A DNA stretch of 64,000 nt, from contig LSYV01000060.1 of the NCBI GenBank assembly GCA_001584585.1, forward strand, positions 472,381-536,380, written 5' to 3'. This stretch comes from Gonium pectorale. Taxonomy: Eukaryota; Chlorophyta; Chlorophyceae; Chlamydomonadales; Volvocaceae. Under the pieces are notes generated by a model that worked only from the letters and a program-made list of their open reading frames with translations, searched no databases and was not told the origin of the DNA. This document shows, piece by piece, positions 1-11,100 of the stretch. How positions within the stretch are numbered: the stretch's first letter is position 1; each line of letters begins with the position of its first letter. The position numbers and the translations under genes were made by a program.

Positions 1-2
1 AG

Positions 3-818
3 GAGGAGGAGGAGGAGGACGGAGGGGGCACGGGGGCAGAGTCCGGCGACGACGCCCAGCAGGCTGCCCCACGGGAACGCGAGGGGCGGCGGCCTGTGGA
101 GGAGGCCCTTCAGCAGCAGCAAGGGCGGGAGGCGACGGTGGCCGCGACGGCCGTAGAGGCGGCCGTGAAGGCGGAGCGCAGCAGCCAGCAGCAGCAGGCC
201 AGCGCCGGGGCCGAACCCCAGGCGGCGGGGTTGGGCGCGGGGACAGGCGCCGCCGTGGAGTGCGGCCGTCGCCGCCTCGCCGTCAAACGGAAGCGAGATG
301 AGCGTGAGGCGCCAGAGGACGACCAGGTGGCGACGACGGATGCTTGCGGCGGCATTAGGGTCAAGGCGGAGCCTCAGGAGGCCGGGCCGTCGGCCGGGCC
401 GGGACCACCGCCGGCATCTCCACCACCTGCCGCCAGCGGCGCCCCTCATCGGGCATATGGGCGGCAGCGGCGCCGCCGCCTGCTTCGCGTGGCGGTTGAG
501 GCGGACGGTCCGGCTCACTTCACGGCCAACACGCGGCAGCCGCTGAGCATGTCGCTGTACCGGCGGCGCTGCCTGGAGGCGCGGGGCTGGGCGGTGGTGA
601 ACGTGCCCCACTGGCGCTGGTACGGCGAGGGCGCGGGGCCGCGCGAGCGGGCGGCGCTGCTGGAGGGGCTGCTGCGGGAGGCGGGCTGCGAGGGCTTGCT
701 GAGGCGGCAGCGCGGAGGCGGCGGGGAAGGCGGAGGGGGCAAGGACCGGGGCGTGGCGCAGCAGGCGACGGGGACGGGTGATGCGGGCGGAGGCGCAGGC
801 GGCGAGGTCGCTGAGTGA
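3..818 (+). CDS. RAP-domain protein, probably OPR family (3' terminal exon, 5' truncated)
   Basis: The frame is open from the first bases of the window to TGA at 816-818, so this is the last exon of a gene that begins upstream. The N-terminal part is low-complexity Gln/Ala/Glu-rich linker. About nt 475-695 match a RAP domain: basic residues, then VEADGPAHF, then LYRRRCLEARGWAVVNVPHWRW. The D-G-x-x-H-F and G-W-x-V-V-x-V-P-x-W pattern is diagnostic for RAP. In green algae a C-terminal RAP domain usually ends octotricopeptide-repeat (OPR) proteins that stabilise, process or activate chloroplast (sometimes mitochondrial) RNAs. The OPR repeats would lie upstream and are not visible, so the OPR assignment is inference, while the RAP domain is seen directly. 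After RAP there is a Gly-rich tail. The target RNA cannot be guessed. Confidence 0.85.
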   Translation, partial: EEEEEDGGGTGAESGDDAQQAAPREREGRRPVEEALQQQQGREATVAATAVEAAVKAERSSQQQQASAGAEPQAAGLGAGTGAAVECGRRRLAVKRKRDEREAPEDDQVATTDACGGIRVKAEPQEAGPSAGPGPPPASPPPAASGAPHRAYGRQRRRRLLRVAVEADGPAHFTANTRQPLSMSLYRRRCLEARGWAVVNVPHWRWYGEGAGPRERAALLEGLLREAGCEGLLRRQRGGGGEGGGGKDRGVAQQATGTGDAGGGAGGEVAE

Positions 819-2584
819 AGGCCGGCGGCGTTAACGCATAGGGGCGTAGTGGGGCTGTACGGGGCAGGTACCAGGTATACAGGAAGTTGGGCCGGGGGCA
901 TGCAAGGTGTTTAACGGGTTGGGGGATGAAAGGAGTGTGCGTGACTGGTGGATTGCGTACTAGCGGTGTTTTAAAGGGTATATCAGTGGTATTTACGGTG
1001 GCGCGGTCGCGCGGCACAGGCGCCTGCTGCACGGCCATGAAAGCTTGCTTTGTCCATAACGCCTACTGTGCACTCTGTACGGATGGATGGATGAGGTTGG
1101 ATGTGCTGGCAAGGTTGACGGCCGCTCGATGTTCAGGAGCAGGCCACTGTTGCATGGCTGTGAAAGTTTGCATGCTTAAACACCTTTTCTATGCCTGCCG
1201 CCGCAATGGCGCGCTGAACGAAGCCGGCGCGTCGGACTTAAGGATAGAGGGAGCACATGTGGTGTAGACTACAGGCGGCTCGGCTGGTCGGTGCAGTGTC
1301 CGATCAGGCGTCCCCACCCACGCCTAATTGCACGGAACAGACTGCATTAATGCCAACTCCGTGCCCATGTGTAGTGTCCCTCTGCATGGCTTGCTGCGCA
1401 CAGCGCCTCGCAAGAGGCGGCTACCGTAGGCCGCTCATAGCCGATCCTCGCCACAACGAACGCAGCTCATGAGCTCATCGGTAACGCCACGACGGGGCAC
1501 CGTTCGGCCCAGGGAAGGTGCAACACATGCCCGTGCGTTGCATGCGGCGAACATGTCGTCGTAGCGACCCACAGCAACTCGCGGTGCCCCGTCAGTCCCG
1601 TCGGACATGCTTCATCAACACAGATATGTCAAACAAGGCCTAGGTAGGCACTTCTGACCCCCTCGCTCCAACTTCCTGCCCGAGCCGCAGTCGGTGGCGG
1701 CGGCAACCGCTCAGTGCTGCACACCATGGGTACATTGGCCCCCGCCCGTTGGCTGCAGCCATCCCTTCAGCTTCCCGCACATACACACACCCTGCATCCT
1801 GCACTGCCAGGCTGCACTGCAGCGATGGCTGCCAGCAGCCCAGGGGAAGGGGGGGGGGCGGCGACCGACCCCGAGAACCGCGTCCTTCATGCGTGTGCAG
1901 GGTGTTTTAGGGTCCAGAGGCCCCGTACGTGTAAACGCGCCATTCGCCGGTCGTCACCCTGCGCCTATGTGCCTACATGCGGCCAGCGTCGAAGACACGC
2001 CTCGGGCTCACCATCAAAGTACAGACATGACGCGCCGTACATGCAAGCGTGTAAGGGTGCACGACGCCGCAGACATTGCTTTGGCGTTGGGGGAATTACC
2101 CGGCAACTTGGTCTTGGTGCAAGACTCGCAAACAGCGCAATATAAAAATCCCTCCGGGCAAGGAACCCGGCCAGGACGGATTTCGCTCCGACGGTGAGCT
2201 TCCCACGCCCGCAACCACACCTCAGCCCTCCCCGCCGACTCCCACATCGCCGGCGCTTGGGTCGTCGGCGCCTGCGACCTGGCCCCTCCCCTCCGTTCCC
2301 TCCCTCCCTCTGCTAACGCCACTGCTAACGCCACTGCACACGCCACCACCACGAGAGGGGACAATCGGCTGTAGGGCTTTCAGTGCTACCGGCAGCCGAT
2401 CGTGGCCGAGGCCATAGCCCGTCGGCTGGTCTACGTAGGCATGCTGGTCGACTAGATGGGGGGGCTTCCTGGGCTGAGGTATCGCACGGCAATGGCACAG
2501 CCGCCCCGCCCATGTTTGGGCACCCGCCCTCCAGCCCTGGCCGTTCCACTCCTTGCCCAGTCGATCGAGGCAACGCCCCTCCCC
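819..2584. other. convergent 3' intergenic region
   Basis: This stretch separates the ends of two genes that point at each other (RAP gene on +, syntaxin on -). I see no open frame with family similarity. It should hold the two 3' UTRs. No TTACA (minus-strand TGTAA) was found close after the syntaxin stop. Confidence 0.5.
1930..1934 (+). terminator. candidate poly(A) signal TGTAA for the RAP gene
   Basis: This is the first TGTAA pentamer on the + strand after the stop codon at 818. TGTAA is the usual poly(A) signal in Chlamydomonas and its relatives. It would give a 3' UTR of about 1.1 kb. A second TGTAA lies near 2050. Confidence 0.35.
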
Positions 2585-5500
2585 TCAATTGAGGTACCGC
2601 CACGGCCGCACCACGGCGAGCACGATCACCAGCGCCACTATTAGCATGATCATGATCGCGCAGCACATCCACTTGCGGGTGTTCTTCTGCAGCTGCTTGG
2701 CGTCCTGCAGCGCCTCCGTGCCTCCCTTCACATAGTCCACGGAGCGGGCCACCTGCCGGGGGGGGGGGAAGAGGAATGGAGTTGCGGAGAAGGGCGAGGA
2801 ATATCAAGGGGCTGGGCGCCAGCAGCACTCGTCCCGTTCGGCCGCGCCTTCGTTTCGCCGGCATCGGGCGGGGGGGGAGGGCGCGGTGGAGGGCGGCGCG
2901 ATAAAGGGGCTGGTAGGGCTGGATGACATCTGATGGCGAGCCCGGCGCATGCGAGCGGCAGCGGGCTCCGGCCGTTTCAGCGCAGCGTCTCTCCGGGGAC
3001 ACTCAATTCGTGTGGTGTGGAGCCGGCTCCGGCTGCACTCTTCCAGCGCGCGGGCTTCCGTCCAGGCCTCCTCTTGAAGGGCCGGGGTGGCCAGGCCCCA
3101 ATACGGTACTCCATGCGACCAACGGCATGCCTCGCTGCCAGCCAGCCCAGCCCTCTCTTAGCCCTGCCCTCGCGCGGCATCCCCCACTCGCCTGTCCAGC
3201 AGCATTGGCAACCCCCGTGCTCGCATCACACGTTGCCCTCTTCCCGCCTGACCCGATGCCTAACCCGTCCCCAAACCCGTCCTCGGCACCTCCTTCCTCG
3301 GCCCGCCTGCTTCACAGTCGTCCATCGTGTGCCTCTGCTCGCCCATCCGCTCTAAGCAGCGCATCACCGCCACCACCCTACCATCCGAGCCAGTGCCAGG
3401 CCCCGGCTCCTCTGCTCAGTCCGCACCGTCGACCCCACCTGCTTCTCGATGTTGTCCAGCATCTCGCCCTGCGCCTCCACCAGCACCGCCATATCCAGGA
3501 AGATCTGGTGCAGCTCCAGGAGCGACTGCTCCAGGTCCTTGACGGCACGGTGGCGCTCCTGGATCTCCGCGAGCGTGTCCAGCACGCGGCCGCGGCCCTT
3601 CAGGTTAAAGAGGGTGGAAGGGTTGGGGTCCGGAGGTTCACCAATTGTGTCGCTAGGGAAGTCTGAGGCGACCGAGGGGCATGAGGGACAGGCGTCGGGG
3701 CCGAGATGAGGGAAGGGATCGCGGCCGCAATGGTGACTGCCTAGCCGCTTCGTGCCCTGCCACACATCGCTCGCAGCATTCGAGCGCTGACACTTCCCAG
3801 TAACTGCACTTGACTGCGCCACCGAGTGGACCCCACCTGCGGGACAGCTTCGCCAGGCCCGGCCGAGCAAAGCGCCGGGATCAAGTACCAATGGGGGCGT
3901 GAACACAGTGTTCGCTGGACTAAGGCTCCGGACACTGGTTTCCGCGCCTGAAGCACACCACTCGTGGGCTGCCCCCGCGCCCTCGGCCCATCTATAGCGT
4001 GTCCGGCAGCTGGCAAGGCTCATTTCACATAATCCGTACGACTTTCATCTTGCTGGTGGTGCTGTACAGCAGTCAAATCTGTTCCCGCATTATGCCGCTC
4101 AGTCCCGCCAGTACCCACGCACATCTCCAAACCGAGAGCATCCCGTGCCGCATGCTTCCCCGGCCGCACCTGTTCGAGAATGGCTTTCTGGAAGATGTTC
4201 TCCGACTCGCCGCTCTCAATCATCGCGTCAATGTCCTCCTCCGCAACGTGCTGCCCTGCGGAGGGAGGGGGGTCGAGAGGGGGAGGCACACCGGGGTACT
4301 CAACCCAGCGGGACGCGGCCCACGCCCTCGGCGGCCCAAACGGGCGGGGCAGTTGGCCTGCCAGGACAGACAGACGCGCCACGCCGTCATTACAACTTTT
4401 GCCCTTGGCAGCAGGCAGGCGCCGCAACGCATACCCGGGTCGTCCTAGCTCAGGCATCACACCGTATGGGCGTTCCCAGCCCCTGCCTAGTCTTCTTGTC
4501 TTTCCGCCTTCGATCGCCATGTCACACTGCTGCCCAATCACTGCCCGCACCCTGCACACCCGATAGCACGCGGGCCCAAGGCCGGGACCTAAGCCTCACT
4601 GGTCACTTTTGCGACTTTGTGCTGTCACAGGCCTCACCCTGCACCCGCGTCCCGAGCCCGCGCGTCCCCGTCAAGCCCCCCTGCCTCCACCGGCCGCGCC
4701 CGCCCACGGCGCCGACTCCCGGAAACCCCACCCACCCCACACACATACACACACATCCGCACGCACCCGTGACCGTGTACACCCGCCGCTCCACCACCTC
4801 CCGGTATTCGGCCTGGATCCGCGTCCGCAGCTCGCTGAACTCCTGCACGGGACGGGGTCAATGCAAACAACGGCAGTCGTCGATCTCAGTCCACCCTGGT
4901 GATCACGTAGGGCGCGCGGGCGTTGAGGAGGCGCCACCATCGAGGTGTTGCCGCGCTTGATAGAGGCCGCGCGAAGGACCGAGGGGTCTCCAACGCCGAG
5001 TTACGAAGCGCATGCTGCCAAACAACCAGCTCGCACATGCGCGAGGCGCTTGGGGTATCAGACGCACATCATTGGGGGCAGGTACGTGGGTCCAGGGTGC
5101 ACAAGCACGCACACAACAAGGGGGTCATGGAGCTTCTCGGGGCTGTGATGCGTCCGGCAGCGCTCCGGAGGCGTGCACCTGCACCCAGCGCAACGGACCT
5201 GTCACCCCTTTCGGTCAAAGATGCCTTCGCAATAATGCCTGCTACATCGATTGCTCTGACATCTTACCTGTCCCACCCCCAACGCCCCCACCATCTCGAC
5301 GATTACCCCTGCCAACCCACTCGCGCGCCCACCCACCCACCCACGCACACACCTGCATGAGGTCTTTGAGCTTCTTCTTGAGCCCCGCCGTAATGGCCGT
5401 CCGCGTGCGCTCGTTGGCGCTGCCCTGCCCCTGGCCCTTCTTCTTTTTGGCCGCCTCGTTCTCTTTGTCCAGCGCCTCGATGCGGTCCTTGACGCGCTTC

Positions 5501-6824
5501 GCCACCTTGTTGACGGTGTTGATCTTGTCCTGGGGAGGGATATAGGGGGAGCCGAATGATTCAGGGTCGAATCGGGGACAGGGTTTGAGAGGGGGAATTC
5601 GGGAGGGGCCCTGAGTTTGCGGGGAACGGGCCGGCATCCAAGCAGCTGTCTGCCATCCGACGGCCCAGGCCGGTCGTGCAGGCGGAGGGGAATTAGTGCG
5701 GGCAAAGTTTTGGGGGTGGGAGAGCTTCGTTTGGGGGTGAGAAAGGAAAAGATAGGGAGATGAAGGGCAACGTGCAACGCTGTTGACACATCGTTCGTTT
5801 TGCGTGATGCACACTCAGGACACACCTACAGAAGAACACACGCACAGCGCTGCGCGCTCACAACTGATCACGCTACTCCCAGCAGCCAATGGCCGCTGCA
5901 TGGGCGCCGCCGGTCGCAGCGGCTTTTGCCGCCCCATGTCTCTTTACTTCGAGACGATCCCGACCGCCACACCGTCACCCGGGCATAGACATTCCCACGA
6001 GACGGCAAGCTGTCCCTTGCCCCTCCCGTCCCTGGTGGGTCACGCCAGCCCAAACTGTGGGGCTGTGCGGGTATGGACCGATGGTGACGTGCTGCATCGC
6101 ACACGGGCCCTGCAGGTTGACCGAATGTGCGCCTAGGGGAGGCTTGAAGCATATGGCAGGGAAGCGGGTTCAGGGAAACGAGCCCCGAATAGCGGGGTAT
6201 GACATCATGTGAGCCCGTGGACGACACCTGACAACACTCTGCCAAACGCCCCAGATGCCAGCGCGCTCGTTAACCGCCGTATGGCATGTGCACATTTCCA
6301 GGGGTGCGTTGTTCACACCGCCATAGCCGGGCGGGCATTCGCAAAGAAGGGGAGTTGACACCGCCACGGGGTGGGGAGGCGCACGTGTGTCAAGCTCCAC
6401 GCCCCATTAAGGTTCGCCGGGTCACGTGGCGTGGTTGGTGTGGGTTCGCTACTGCCGGCTTCACGGCTGCGCGCAGCTGCCCCACAGTGCCCCTGCCCCA
6501 CCCAATCCGGGTGAACCCTGCTGCGCTCACAATTCCCCAGCCCCCCCCCCCCACCTGCATAACCTCCCGGTGCTTTTGCATGTCCTTGGACTTGACGATC
6601 GTCTTGCCCTTTTCGTGCATGGACAGCACCTCCTTTTGCAGGTCCCTTATCTGCGCCTGATCCATTTTGATCTCCTCCACGCGTTTGAAGAAGTCATGCA
6701 TCTCCCTCTCCGCATCCGTTGGCGGAGGGGCGACCTGCTCCTCAATATCATCGATTTCGCCATCTTCATCGCCAGCGTAGAGCGCATTCTTGCCCTTGAC
6801 CGCTCCCAGCAGGTCGTTCACCAT
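2585..6824 (-). CDS. SYP1: Qa-SNARE, plasma-membrane-type syntaxin (SYP1-like), 6 exons, 311 aa
   Basis: Exons (minus strand) are 6824-6555, 5529-5353, 4842-4767, 4255-4170, 3597-3439 and 2752-2585. All junctions are AG/GT and in phase, giving 311 aa. Domains: N-terminal Habc helices (exons 1-3), then the SNARE motif (exons 4-6) with the core E-x-[25 protein letters not shown] and the central zero-layer Gln typical of Qa-SNAREs, then a C-terminal membrane anchor beginning after RKWMCC, ending in WRYLN. The order and spacing match plant SYP1/KNOLLE-class syntaxins, which drive vesicle fusion with the plasma membrane together with SNAP25-type and VAMP partners. The ATG (MVNDLLG) agrees with the family start. 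Nothing is odd or truncated. Confidence 0.95.
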
Positions 6825-8164
6825 TTGTGACCCCCTAACTACGCCCCCCGCCGGGCAGGCCACACGCCACGGTCAGCCAGTCTGATAATTAGGTAGCAAG
6901 GTGAACAGGTAGGAAGCTGCCCGATCAAGGAGCTGCTGGCACGCAAAGTTCAAAAGCGAACAGTCAAACGCCAATTTGTGGTCAGCAGCAGCTGCTGTGT
7001 AAGTTGTGTTAATTTGACAAGCGATTGGAGCGACCAGGAGATGCGAAGAGCGGCAGCCGAGCGGGTGAATTAGTGGCCTGCTGCGTATGTTTGCAATGAT
7101 ATGTTATACTTTGAGCAGTGCTGTGTGTAGTCTACTTCGAATGCATGGCTACGGGTGCTACTGCGGCTCCGAGTGCAAGCACGGCCGGCTTTCAGGAGAT
7201 ACTGGGCGCAGTTCTGCAGTGCTGAATGACAAAATAGTGATGACTTTTCACATATGTGTTTGTTACCGACCAGCGGTCCTTACTGTCCCGCGGGTCCGGA
7301 GCTGCATTGTGGACGCGACGGACGGTCCAACGTCCAAGCGCCATTCTGGGTGACAGTGGAGGCCCACTCCACGCACGCACGCACGGGCACCCACGCACGC
7401 CGAACGGGTGCGACCCAAGTCCCTGCCTGCTGCGTTGTGCCTTCGGGAATGTAATGTCCCGTACCACTGACAGGGCACTGACTAAGGGCCGTTGGCAGCG
7501 ACGGTGTCTTTGTGCGCATGATTGCGTAATGGCCAACCAGTCTCACGTATGGCGGGTTTCTGATTCTGAACTATCGATAATTCTGCGCAGTCAGCATGCA
7601 GACTCAAAACAGCATTCCACACGGATTCCGTCCCCTGTCTCTTCCCATAACTGGCGCACTGCACCAGCTGTCACAGCCGGAAGTGTCCATTTATCAGGTG
7701 ACCAGCTCACCTAGGCGCGCTTGCCATCAGCGCCATCTCGATGAGACAACGCGGCATATGCCGCGTGCCACCGTTAGCAGCACCACACCCCTGCACCCCA
7801 GCTCCAAGAGCTGAATGCTAAGTCTACACACATGCCCACTCTACGCCACACTTAAAGCCTTTCAGTTGCGTTCCACAGTATGCATTGCGTGCCGCTCGTT
7901 CGTTACGCGTCTTCCACCAGCCATTACCGAGATCCCATCAGACACCAACCCCGCAGCACACACCGCGATCGCCATCACCGCTGTTGGCGCAGTCAACGCA
8001 ACCTTGCCTTGGCGCTAGCCCTTGCGGGCCCGTCCGTATGGGAGATGACTCATTCTAAATGCCCAGGTCCACTCCGCCCTCGTTTCGGCACTGTAGCAGC
8101 CAATGGGTTCCACAGCCGCCGGCCCCTCCGTTACGCAGAGCATGCAGCCCTGGGTGCTCCGCGT
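6825..8164. other. intergenic: SYP1 5' region and 3' UTR of the kinase-like gene
   Basis: About 1.3 kb between two genes that are both on the minus strand. It must contain the SYP1 promoter and 5' UTR next to 6824 and the 3' UTR of the upstream gene next to 8165. No coding frame with recognisable similarity was found on either strand. Confidence 0.5.
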
Positions 8165-11100
8165 TCATCGCCGCGCAGTGCCGGTGCGATTCCCGGCGGG
8201 CTTGTCCGTAACAGCCGTCCCGGCCGCCACGACCGTCGGCGCGCCGGCTGTAGCATTCGTGGCTGCCCCGCCGGCGGCGCTGCCTGGCCCGGCGCCGGCG
8301 GGCCCGTCTTCCGGGAACGTGCCCCCTTCGTAGGTGCCCGTATCCGGCCGGTCCTTGTCCCACTCGCGGCCCGTGATGGGGTTTCCGAATGGTAGCTCCC
8401 AGCGCGGCTCGTACGGATGCGCGCACACGAAGCGTGACTTCTCCGGCTTGACCTGCAGGGCGGCATTTGCGGTTCGGGTGGAATGGAGATGTACCGAATG
8501 AATGGCAAAGAATGGGTCGAGGACCGGGATTTAGCAGCGCGTACTGTAGGTTAACATGGCAAAGCTGACCCACAGGACAGTCAAATGCGACAGCTGCATG
8601 AGGACGGTTCGTACCTTGCAGCACTTGGGCTGGATGCGGTAGCGCTTGGGCGGCAGGTTTTGCGGCATGCCGTACTTTGCAGCCCACTCGTACCCGCGCG
8701 TCAGCATGTCTGGTCGTGGCGAAGTGGGGGAGGCGGGGGGGGGAGCGCGTGCGTGGCAAGGTCCGGAGCGAATGCCGAGGATGGGTGCGGGGGGCCGGGT
8801 ATAGGACCTGGGATAGGCTGCGGCCTGCCGCAGGTCAGTGCGCCGGGTGTACAGGCAGGGTGCGGCGCTCGTTAGGTTGAGCGGCTGGACGGACGGCTGC
8901 AGTCCGCAGAACACGCGGTACCGGCACTGCAGTCCACAGGACGTTTGCTGTAGTGCAGAGTGTGCGCTTTGCGGTGCACCGTGGCGAGGCCGGATGGCTG
9001 CAAGCTCGCAATACACCGAGTGTGCCGCACAGCAGAGAGTGCTCTGTGGCGCCAAGCGCTGGGGAGGCGCGGTCTAGCGGATGGGTTGCATGCCGGCCAG
9101 GGACACGGACCTTGGGCTCGAGTGAGAAGGTTGTTGGCCACCCGGAGCTCCGTGAACCCGTAGTGTTCCTTGACCTGCATGAGAGGGGGAGGGGCAGGGC
9201 GGCGGAGGCCATGGGGGAAGCGCGCGTGAGGCGACGAAGCGAGATGGCGCTCAAGGGGCTGGAGGCACGTGGTGCGTCAAGCCACGTTTCGGCCCGTTCG
9301 GCTGTCGCGGCCACGTTTCGAGTCGGATGGCGGCGGGCATGCGGAATGGGGCCCCACTGCGCCACGTGCCGGCTCGGATCGCGGCTTCGGCACTGGGTCC
9401 GCGTCAGCTGGCCGAGTGTCCATTGAGCAATACCGCGCACCAGACTCATTCAGGACACGTGGCCGCTTGCTTCTGCCCTCGTAGACCGCTTTCATATTGT
9501 GGGTACTGTGATTACCTGCTTCCCAGTTGGGCCCCAGCCCTGAGCCCGCCCATCGCACCTCCCATCCCGGGTTCCCAAACCCGCCTTCTGTGCTGTAACC
9601 CCAGAAACAAAGTGTACGCCTCCAGCTTGTAGCCGGCGCCCATCGTGCCTACTTCGCAACAAGCCCCGAAGCACCGCCTGCCTACCCAGAGCCCACGACC
9701 CTCCAGCCTGCCCAACGCCGCCTGCCCGGCCGCACCTCCTTTGCGCTCATCCCGGCAATCTTCTTCAGACACGTCCCGATCTCCGGCGGGTAGCTGGTGC
9801 CCATCGTGTCCCCCGCCCCGGGCGGCAGGTAGCAGCGGTAGTCCAGCAGCAGCTGGGGGTCCGCGAAGCCTCGGGGCAGGACCAGGGTGGAGTCCCTGGG
9901 CAGCTTGATCACAAAGTGGTTGGCGAGCCGGACAATCTCCTGCCTGTGAGGGGCGAGTGGGGGAGTGGAAGGGGTGGGAGCGCGGATAGGAACGCGAAGC
10001 AACGGGCGGGGGAGGTTGCGGCAGCCGCGCTGTGCGCACAAGCAAGCTGTCAGAGCCGCCTCGCTGAGCGCGAGGTCAACAGATGAGGCCATGCGTGATC
10101 GGAGCGATGGTGGCGCCATGTGCAATGAGCGCCACAGGGGTCCTGGCGCCAGGCAGCTAGATTGCGAAATTACATGTTACTAGCCGCGTGGCAGTAATCC
10201 CCTCCTGCCCAGACAGAAGTACCCTAATGCGGTGCCGTATCCGCTCGTGGCCCGTACACTGCTGGCAGTTGCTGAAAAGTGCTTTGCCTCCCTGAATCGC
10301 AGATTGCCCTGCCCGGCGCGGCTCCTAGTGACCGTGCGGAAGGCGCCGGAATGCCGCCTCGCACAACCCTACCCCATCCCGGCCAGGTTCCTGCTCACTT
10401 TTGGGTGGTAGGCACCAGCACGCTGTCAAAGCCGCAATTCTTCCACATGTGCATCAAAGAGGCCTCGTTGTCTATCAGCTTGATGTTCCCGTCTTCCTGC
10501 GCGCAGCAGGCCGAGTAACCCGACAGGAGAGGCGGATGGGAGGGGCGTTGCAACACGGGCGAGTGGGGCATAGGTGACTAGGCTTCAGGCGTTATCACCT
10601 CCCGGCGCACAGAACTGCGTTTGCCATTTTGGCCCACCACGCAGCGCAGGTAGCTGCACACACACACGGTGTGTGCCTGCCTGTTTTCTGCATGCCTGCC
10701 TGTCTCACACTGTCATGCATAGATCTTTTAGAGCATATCGAACACACGCGGTGTGGGCAGCCCAAGGCGGTGCACGGGGTGAGGAGTGCGCGGGCGCGCA
10801 CAGCGCAAGCCCCGCATGCGTGCGAATACTCCAACCTCGCACAGGCGCAGTCCCGTGTCATATCCATACCGCCCGCGGCGCCGCCTATCCCAGACGGCGC
10901 GGAAGGGCGCCCGACAGCCGGCAGCAGCTGCGCTGCGTTGCGCCGCACACGCGCCTGTATGAAGATGTTTTGCGCGTGCCGGTCGCACTGGCTGGTCAGC
11001 AGGTCGAACACGGCCGCCCGCACGACGCGCGACTTGTTGAGCCGGTTGTTGAGCATGTCGGCGATGACGGGCAGCGGCTGCCGGCGCGGCTTGCCCTTGT

